DNA of 64,000 nucleotides from Nonomuraea pusilla (GTDB lineage Bacteria > Actinomycetota > Actinomycetes > Streptosporangiales > Streptosporangiaceae), in contig NZ_FOBF01000008.1 in NCBI RefSeq assembly GCF_900109355.1, positions 62,001 through 126,000 of the forward strand, written 5' to 3'. A model generated the notes under the pieces. The model was not told the DNA's origin and did no database searches. It worked only from the letters and a program-made list of their open reading frames with translations. The position numbers and the translations under genes were made by a program. Below are positions 58,584 through 64,000 of this stretch, piece after piece (positions within the stretch are counted from its first letter, which is position 1; each line of letters starts with the position of its first letter).

Positions 58584-58913
58584 TTGACCAGCGACGGCGA
58601 TCATCCCGGGCGGCACTCCTGGACGTTCCTCAGCAACCACGCGCACGTCCTGGCCTGCCTCGACCGCGACCCCGACGCCACCATGCGCGAGGTCGCCGCC
58701 CAGGTCGGCATCACCCTGCGCGGCGTGCAGGCCATCGTCGCCGACCTCGCCCGCGAGGGTTACGTACACGTGGAGCGCCAGGGCCGCCGCAACCACTACA
58801 CGGTGCTGCGCGACCGGCCGCTGCGGCACCCGCTCGAACGCCACGCCAGCGTGGGCGGCCTGCTGGGCGCCCTGCGGCCCGAGCAGGCGGCACACCGGGC
58901 TGACGTGGGGTGA
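58584..58913 (+). CDS. Small winged-helix transcriptional regulator
   Basis: 109-aa protein with a central winged helix (ATMREVAAQVGITLRGVQAI then VADLAREGYVHVERQGRRNH). It resembles the one-domain HTH_24/MarR-like regulators of actinobacteria. Starts at TTG 58584 behind AAGGGCAGGA. The palindrome just upstream suggests autoregulation; ligand and other targets are unknown. Confidence 0.85.
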   Translation: MTSDGDHPGRHSWTFLSNHAHVLACLDRDPDATMREVAAQVGITLRGVQAIVADLAREGYVHVERQGRRNHYTVLRDRPLRHPLERHASVGGLLGALRPEQAAHRADVG

Positions 58914-58957
58914 TGCGCTAGCCTCGTGGCGATCACGAGCTGAAGGAGCGCACTTTC

Positions 58958-59287
58958 ATGATCTTCATCACCGCCAAGTTCCGTGTGCGGCCCGAGCACG
59001 CCGACCGGTGGCCCGAGATCACCGCCGAGTTCACTGCGGCGACCCGCGCGGAGCCGGGCTGCCTGTGGTTCGACTGGTCGCGCAGCCTGGAAGACCCGGC
59101 CGAGTACGTGCTGGTCGAGGCGTTCCGCGACGACGCGGCCGGGGCGGCGCACGTCGGGTCCGAGCACTTCGCCGAGGCCAGGCGGACGCTGCCGCAGTAC
59201 CTGGTGGAGACGCCGCGCATCGTCAACATGACCGTCCCGCAGGACGACTGGTCGGAGCTGGGCGAGATGGCCGTGACCGCCGGGTAG
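58958..59287 (+). CDS. ABM-domain putative quinol monooxygenase
   Basis: 109-aa antibiotic-biosynthesis-monooxygenase-like protein: IFITAKFRVRPEHADRWPEI, EPGCLWFDWSRSLEDPAEYV, VEAFRDDAAGAAHVGSEHF and a C-terminal strand. Members (YgiN-like) oxidise quinols or detoxify reactive aromatics without cofactors. 44 nt after the winged-helix gene, so possibly co-transcribed and regulated by it. Confidence 0.9.
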   Translation: MIFITAKFRVRPEHADRWPEITAEFTAATRAEPGCLWFDWSRSLEDPAEYVLVEAFRDDAAGAAHVGSEHFAEARRTLPQYLVETPRIVNMTVPQDDWSELGEMAVTAG

Positions 59288-59388
59288 CGGGCGACCGGCT
59301 GGGAGGTATGTCGGGTTTCGCCGTCGGATGGGTATTAACGGCCACGATGCGACAATCCCGTGCGCATCATCCGTACAGGGGGGAAACC

Positions 59389-59511
59389 ATGGCAGACACC
59401 AAGAAGAAACCCGCCGCCAAGTCCGCCAAGTCCAAGAAGCAGGCGATCAAGGAGAACCGCCAGGCGAAGGACATGAAGAAGGACACCACCAGGAAGACGG
59501 ACGAGGCGTAG
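59389..59511 (+). CDS. 40-aa lysine-rich protein
   Basis: ATG 59389 follows GGGGGGAAACC. The protein MADTKKKPAAKSAKSKKQAI continues with KENRQAKDMKKDTTRKTDEA: 14 Lys of 40 residues, no hydrophobic part. Likely nucleic-acid associated or disordered; function unknown. Good ribosome-binding site and Lys use unlike the local Arg bias suggest a real gene. Confidence 0.65.
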   Translation: MADTKKKPAAKSAKSKKQAIKENRQAKDMKKDTTRKTDEA

Positions 59512-59579
59512 TCCCATGACGGCCGGGCAGCCGGGGGCGCGGTCCCCCGGCTGCCCGCGCACGTTCGGGAGGTGCTGAT

Positions 59580-62500
59580 ATGTCGGGCTACCTCCGCTTT
59601 CCATCCATATTTCAGGACGTGGTGGTCTTCGCCGCTGAAGACGACCTCTGGATGGTCTCCGCCCGGGGCGGCCGGGCCTTCCGCCTGACCGCCGGCGTGG
59701 CGGAGGCAGGCTACCCGCGCATCTCGCCGCGGGGCGACCACATCGCCTTCGTCGGCCGCGAGGAGGGCCCGGAAGAGGTGTACGTCATGCCGTCGGGCGG
59801 CGGCGCGGCGCGCCGCGTCACCTTCCACGGCGCCCGCTGCACCGTCACAGGCTGGGACCCCGAAGGCCGCATCCTGTACGCCAGCGACCAGTCCCAGCCG
59901 TTCGAGGGCCGCAAGTGGCTGCACCGGGTGGCGCCGGGCGGCGTGCCGGAACGGCTGCCGTACGGCCCCGCCAACTCCATCGCGTACGGGCCGCACCACA
60001 TGATCGTGCTGGGCCGCAACACCGCCGACCCGGCCCGCTGGAAGCGCTACCGCGGCGGCACCGTCGGCGACCTGTGGATCGACGGGGACGGCTCGGGCGA
60101 GTTCCGCCGCCTCATCAGGCTGCCGGGCAACCTGGCGGCGCCCTGCTGGAGCGGCGGGCGCGTCTGCTTCCTGTCGGACCACGAGGGCGTCGGCAACGTC
60201 TACTCCTGCACGCCCACCGGCGACGACCTGCGCAGGCACACCCACCACGACGACTACTACGCGCGCAACCTGTCCGGCGACGGCCACCGGCTCGTCTACC
60301 ACGCGGGCGCCGACCTGTACCTGCTCGACCCGGTCGAGTCCGGCGAGCCGCCGCGCCGTCTGGACGTGCGCCTGGCCAGCTCCAGGACGCAGCTGAACCG
60401 CAGGTTCGTCGACGCCGCCGACTACCTCGACAGCGCCCGGCTGAGCCCCGACGGCAGCGCCCTGGCGGTGACGGCCCGCGGCAAGGCGTACGCGATGGCG
60501 GGCTGGGAGGGCCCCGTCCACCAGCACGGCGCGCAGGACGGCGTCCGCTACCGGTTCCTGACCTGGCTCAACGACGGGGAGCGGCTCGTCGCGGCGGCCA
60601 GCGACGAGGGCGACGAGGAGGAGAAGATCGTCCTGCTCGACGGCCGCGCGCAGCCCGACGGCCACGGCGGCGCCGAGGTGGCCCGGCTGGGCCGGGTCGA
60701 CGAGCTGGCGCCCGACCCGGCGCACGACCGGGTGGCCGTCGTCAACCACCGCGACGAGCTGCACCTGCTCGACCTCGCGACGGGCGACTCGACGCTGGTC
60801 GAGTCGAGCCCGTACGGGCCGCCCGCCGATCCCGCCTGGTCGCCGGACGGCGAGTGGCTGGCCTACGCCTGCCCGCTGAACCCGCAGACCACCGCCATCA
60901 GGCTCTACCACCCCGCGAGCGGCCGCCGGGCGGACGCGACCGAGCCGGTGCTGGAGGACTCGCGTCCCGCGTTCGACCCGGAGGGCCGCTACCTGTACTT
61001 CATCGGGCAGCGCTGCTTCTCCCCCGTCTACGACCAGCTCCAGTTCGAGCTGGGCTTCCCGCTCGGCACCCGCCTCTACGCGGTGGCGCTGCGCGCCGAC
61101 GTGCCCGACCCGTTCGTGCCGCGGCGCCGCCCCCTGGAGGAGGACAAGGAGGACGAGGAGAGCGGCGGCGAGGAGCGGGTGCGCGTGGACCTGGAGGGGC
61201 TGGCCCGCCGCGTCACCGCCTTCCCCCTGCCCGAGGGCCGCTACGAGCGGGTCGCCGGGCTGAAGGGCAAGGTGCTCGTCATGACCAGCCCGCTGGAGGG
61301 CGACAACACGCTGCACCTGTTCGACGTGGCCAAGGGCAGGAGCGAGACGTTCGCCGAGGGCGTCACCGACTTCGAGCTCGGCCGCGACCACCGGACCCTG
61401 CTCTACCGGGCGGGCGACCGGCTGCGCGTGGTCAAGGCCGGCGAGGTGCCCGGCCACGACGACGACGCGCCGGGCCGCGAGAGCGGCTGGATCGACCTGT
61501 CGCGGATCAAGGTGTCGGTCTGCCCGGAGGCCGAGTGGCGGCAGATGTTCCGCGAGGCGTGGCGGCTGCAGCTGGAGAACTTCTGGACCGAGGACATGGC
61601 CGGCGTCGACTGGCCCGCCGTCTACGCCCGCTACCGCCCGCTCGTGGACCGGGTGAGCACCCGGGGCGAGTTCTCCGACCTGCTGTGGGAGCTGCACGGC
61701 GAGCTGGCCACCAGCCACGCGTACGAGAGCGGCGGCGAGTACCGGCCGGGACCCGACTACAGCCAGGGCAAGCTGGGCGTGGACTGGGACTACCGCGACG
61801 GCGTCTACCGCATCCGCGCCATCGTCACCGGCGACCCGTGGGACCCGGAGGCGACGTCCCCGCTCAACCGGCTCGGCCTGGACGTGCGGCGCGGCGACGA
61901 GGTGCTCGCCATCAACGGCGCCCCGATCGGCGAGCGGGCCACGCCGAACGAGCGCCTGGTGAACCAGGCGGGCGAGGAGGTGGAGCTGACGCTGCGGCGC
62001 GGCGAGCGCGTCTTCGCGGTGACGGTGCGGGCGATCGGCGACGAGCGGCCGGCCCGCTACCGCGACTGGGTGAACCTCAACCGCGCCCTGTGCCACCACC
62101 GCTCGGGGGGCCGCGTCGGCTACCTGCACGTCCCTGACATGGGGGCGGAGGGCTTCGGCGAGTTCCACCGGGGCTTCCTCGCCGAGTACGACCGGCAGGC
62201 GCTCGTCGTGGACGTGCGCTTCAACGGCGGCGGGCACGTCTCGGCGCTGCTGCTGGAGAAGCTGTCCAGGCGGCGGCTCGGCTACGACTACCCGCGCCGG
62301 GGCGCGCCCGAGCCGTACCCGCAGGAGTCGCCGCGCGGCCCGCTGGTGGCGATCGCCAACGAGTGGGCGGGCTCGGACGGCGACATCTTCAGCCACACCT
62401 TCAAGCTGCTCGGGCTGGGCCCGCTTGTGGGCAGGCGCACCTGGGGCGGCGTGATCGGCATCTGGCCGCGCCACCGCCTGTCGGACGGCACGGTCACCAC

Positions 62501-62714
62501 GCAGCCGGAGTTCTCGTTCGCCTTCGACGACGTCGGCTGGCAGGTGGAGAACTACGGCACCGACCCGGACATCGAGGTGGACATCACGCCGCAGGACTAC
62601 GCGGCCGGGGTGGACACGCAGCTCGAACGCGCCATCGACGTCGCACTCGACCTACTTGCCCGAAATCCCCCGCATACCCCTGATCCAACGCATCGCCCCC
62701 GTATGCAACCTTAG
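59580..62714 (+). CDS. Tricorn protease homologue (S41 peptidase)
   Basis: 1044-aa cytosolic-type peptidase acting on peptides released by larger proteases. Two N-terminal beta-propellers (about residues 1-310 with VSARGGRAFRLTAGVAEAGY, and 320-650), a C1 helical domain, a PDZ domain (about 745-825: LNRLGLDVRRGDEVLAINGA) and the S41 core. Catalytic residues: Ser712-His713 (TSHAYE) and nucleophile Ser932 (NEWAGSDGDIFSH), matching the tetrad of Thermoplasma tricorn. No signal peptide. In actinobacteria with proteasomes it may act downstream of them. Confidence 0.95.
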   Translation: MSGYLRFPSIFQDVVVFAAEDDLWMVSARGGRAFRLTAGVAEAGYPRISPRGDHIAFVGREEGPEEVYVMPSGGGAARRVTFHGARCTVTGWDPEGRILYASDQSQPFEGRKWLHRVAPGGVPERLPYGPANSIAYGPHHMIVLGRNTADPARWKRYRGGTVGDLWIDGDGSGEFRRLIRLPGNLAAPCWSGGRVCFLSDHEGVGNVYSCTPTGDDLRRHTHHDDYYARNLSGDGHRLVYHAGADLYLLDPVESGEPPRRLDVRLASSRTQLNRRFVDAADYLDSARLSPDGSALAVTARGKAYAMAGWEGPVHQHGAQDGVRYRFLTWLNDGERLVAAASDEGDEEEKIVLLDGRAQPDGHGGAEVARLGRVDELAPDPAHDRVAVVNHRDELHLLDLATGDSTLVESSPYGPPADPAWSPDGEWLAYACPLNPQTTAIRLYHPASGRRADATEPVLEDSRPAFDPEGRYLYFIGQRCFSPVYDQLQFELGFPLGTRLYAVALRADVPDPFVPRRRPLEEDKEDEESGGEERVRVDLEGLARRVTAFPLPEGRYERVAGLKGKVLVMTSPLEGDNTLHLFDVAKGRSETFAEGVTDFELGRDHRTLLYRAGDRLRVVKAGEVPGHDDDAPGRESGWIDLSRIKVSVCPEAEWRQMFREAWRLQLENFWTEDMAGVDWPAVYARYRPLVDRVSTRGEFSDLLWELHGELATSHAYESGGEYRPGPDYSQGKLGVDWDYRDGVYRIRAIVTGDPWDPEATSPLNRLGLDVRRGDEVLAINGAPIGERATPNERLVNQAGEEVELTLRRGERVFAVTVRAIGDERPARYRDWVNLNRALCHHRSGGRVGYLHVPDMGAEGFGEFHRGFLAEYDRQALVVDVRFNGGGHVSALLLEKLSRRRLGYDYPRRGAPEPYPQESPRGPLVAIANEWAGSDGDIFSHTFKLLGLGPLVGRRTWGGVIGIWPRHRLSDGTVTTQPEFSFAFDDVGWQVENYGTDPDIEVDITPQDYAAGVDTQLERAIDVALDLLARNPPHTPDPTHRPRMQP

Positions 62715-62795
62715 GTTGCCGAACAGCGTCTAATGATCAGAGGCGGGGATAGCACACGGGGAACAGACGGTGCTCTCCGCCGCGTCGAACGACGG

Positions 62796-62826
62796 GCCGG
62801 TGGCGAGGGACGCCCTCGCCACCGGC
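62796..62826 (+). terminator. Strong hairpin after the tricorn gene
   Basis: Perfect 14-nt arms (GCCGGTGGCGAGGG and complement) with a 3-nt loop, 82 nt after the tricorn stop and 41 nt before the glycosyltransferase start. The best terminator shape in the window. Confidence 0.8.
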
Positions 62827-62867
62827 TGTGTGTTGTGACCGCTTCCGACCTGAGGGGGAACGCTCAA

Positions 62868-64000
62868 GTGCGCGCACTCGCACGCAAGGGCAAGTCGGCG
62901 GCACGCCGGCTGTACAGGGGATACACGCGGCGCCGCGCGGAGAAGGCGCCGCCGCCGTCGATCCGCCAGGTACGCATCCTGCTGCTGCACGCCAACGGCA
63001 TGGGCGGGACGATCAGGACCGTGTTCAACCTGGCGAGCTACCTGGCCAGGGACCACGACGTGGAGATCGTGTCCATCCTGAAGGAGGCCGAGGAGCCGTT
63101 CTTCCCGATCGACCCGCGCGTACGGTTCCGCTTCCTCGACGACCGGCTCAACCCCGGCCCCGACCCGCTGCGCGCGATGCTGTCGAAGCTGCCCAGCCGG
63201 CTGATCCCCAAGGAGGAGTCGGCCTACCACCGCTTCAACCTGTGGACCGACCTGAAGCTCGCCCGCTACATCCGCTCGCTCGACACCGGCGTCCTCATGG
63301 CCACCCGCCCGGGGCTGAACCTGGCCATGGCCCAGTTAGCCCTCCCCAGCGTGATCACCGTCGGGCAGGAGCACGTCGCGCTGCGCACGCAGCCCGAGCC
63401 GATCCAGGCGCTCATCAAGTGGCGCTACCGCCGCTTCGACGCCCTCGTCACCCTCACCAAGGCCGACCTGCGCGACTACCGCAACACGCTGCCCAAGAAG
63501 CCGAGACGGCTGGCGCGCATCCCGAACGCGGTGCCGCCGATGACCGGCGGCCTGGCCGACCTCGACGCGAAGGTCGTCGTCGCCGTGGGCAGGATGACCA
63601 GGATCAAGGGCTTCCACCGGCTCATCGCCGCCTGGCAGACGGTCGCCGAGTCGCACCCCGACTGGACGCTGCGCATCTACGGCGCCGGCCCGCAGGAGGA
63701 GAACCTCGCCCAGCAGGTCGCCGAGCTGGGCCTGCAGGGCAAGGTCGAGCTGCCCGGCCCCACCTCGGACGTCGGCGCCGCCCTGGAGCAGGCGTCGATC
63801 TTCGTGCTCAGCTCCCGGCACGAGGGCTTCCCCATGACGATCCTGGAGGCCATGGCCAAGAGGATGGCCATCGTCAGCTTCAACAGCCCGCACGGCCCCA
63901 AGGAGATGATCACCGACGAGGTGGACGGGCTGCTGGTCAAGCCGCGCACGAACGCCAACCTCGCCGCCGCGATCATCCGCGTCATCGAGGACGGCGAGCT
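62868..64000 (+). CDS. Glycosyltransferase family 4 protein (3' end outside window)
   Basis: At least 377 residues, running off the window. GTG 62868 lies 9 nt after GAGGGGG. GT-B fold: N-terminal ILLLHANGMGGTIRTVFNLA with SYLARDHDVEIVSI, then VVAVGRMTRIKGFHRLIAAW, WTLRIYGAGPQEENLAQQVA, LPGPTSDVGAALEQASIFVL and the donor-binding SSRHEGFPMTILEAMAKRMA with EMITDEVDGLLV. It resembles TagE-like and polysaccharide GT4 enzymes; donor and acceptor are unknown. Basic start (VRALARKGKSAARRLYRGYT) suggests membrane-surface binding. Confidence 0.92.
   Translation, partial: MRALARKGKSAARRLYRGYTRRRAEKAPPPSIRQVRILLLHANGMGGTIRTVFNLASYLARDHDVEIVSILKEAEEPFFPIDPRVRFRFLDDRLNPGPDPLRAMLSKLPSRLIPKEESAYHRFNLWTDLKLARYIRSLDTGVLMATRPGLNLAMAQLALPSVITVGQEHVALRTQPEPIQALIKWRYRRFDALVTLTKADLRDYRNTLPKKPRRLARIPNAVPPMTGGLADLDAKVVVAVGRMTRIKGFHRLIAAWQTVAESHPDWTLRIYGAGPQEENLAQQVAELGLQGKVELPGPTSDVGAALEQASIFVLSSRHEGFPMTILEAMAKRMAIVSFNSPHGPKEMITDEVDGLLVKPRTNANLAAAIIRVIEDGE

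Noticed and set aside
59367..62474. 1035-aa ORF antisense to the tricorn gene
   Set aside because: Shadow; tricorn catalytic residues and propeller repeats are in the sense frame.

Overview
The window is high-GC actinobacterial DNA from a Streptosporangiaceae-type genome. Evidence: strong third-position G/C, many GTG and TTG starts, 4-nt start/stop overlaps, paired TetR and MerR regulators. The best clue to the organism is a complete thiopeptide cluster at about 29.8-51.4 kb. Its precursor core, SCNCVCGFCCSCSPSA, is the one I remember for the EF-Tu inhibitor GE2270A of Planobispora rosea, and the gene order matches what I remember of the pbt cluster. The window is therefore probably Planobispora or a close relative; this comes from memory, not from a search.

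0-7 kb (housekeeping): an NhaA antiporter; an unusual operon with an actin-like MreB homologue between two DksA/TraR zinc-finger proteins; two small envelope proteins; and a fused SecDF translocase subunit. 7-13.8 kb: a TetR regulator diverges from a small oxidative operon (Rieske oxygenase, PDR-type reductase, RidA, DJ-1/PfpI), and a second TetR diverges from a short UvrA-like ABC ATPase. Both TetR genes face clear palindromic operators.

13.9-24.4 kb (minus strand): a nine-gene catabolic operon in which every one of the eight junctions is a 4-nt overlap. It encodes 3-hydroxyanthranilate meta-cleavage: dioxygenase, ACMS decarboxylase, semialdehyde dehydrogenase, 2-aminomuconate deaminase, oxalocrotonate decarboxylase, vinylpyruvate hydratase, aldolase and acylating acetaldehyde dehydrogenase. 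A carboxylesterase is embedded in it. An MHS-family importer and a LysR regulator diverge from it across a 76-bp nested dyad.

24.5-29.7 kb: a long Pro/Arg/Trp-rich membrane protein with internal repeats, then decayed genes: a frameshifted NmrA-like gene, a TetR remnant whose recognition-helix codons have expanded to nine GTCGGC copies, a resolvase C-terminal scrap and a broken ISAs1-type transposase. This debris ends where the thiopeptide cluster begins.

29.8-51.4 kb (all plus strand): pbtR, G1, B1, O, X, M1, M2, A, B, C, D, E, F, G, H, M3, M4. F plus G and E make azoles, B plus C dehydrate Ser, D closes the pyridine macrocycle, and O, M1-M4 and H tailor the product. A strong hairpin sits directly after the precursor gene. 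No exporter or resistance gene lies inside.

51.4-64 kb: a gene remnant, a 52-aa membrane protein, a YCII protein, RecQ, a glycine-rich secreted protein, an erythromycin-esterase homologue divergent from a double-MerR regulator, a TerC protein behind a probable yybP-ykoY manganese riboswitch, a small winged-helix regulator behind a perfect palindrome, an ABM-fold protein, a Lys-rich peptide, a tricorn-type protease and a glycosyltransferase cut by the window end. I saw no tRNA, rRNA or CRISPR array.
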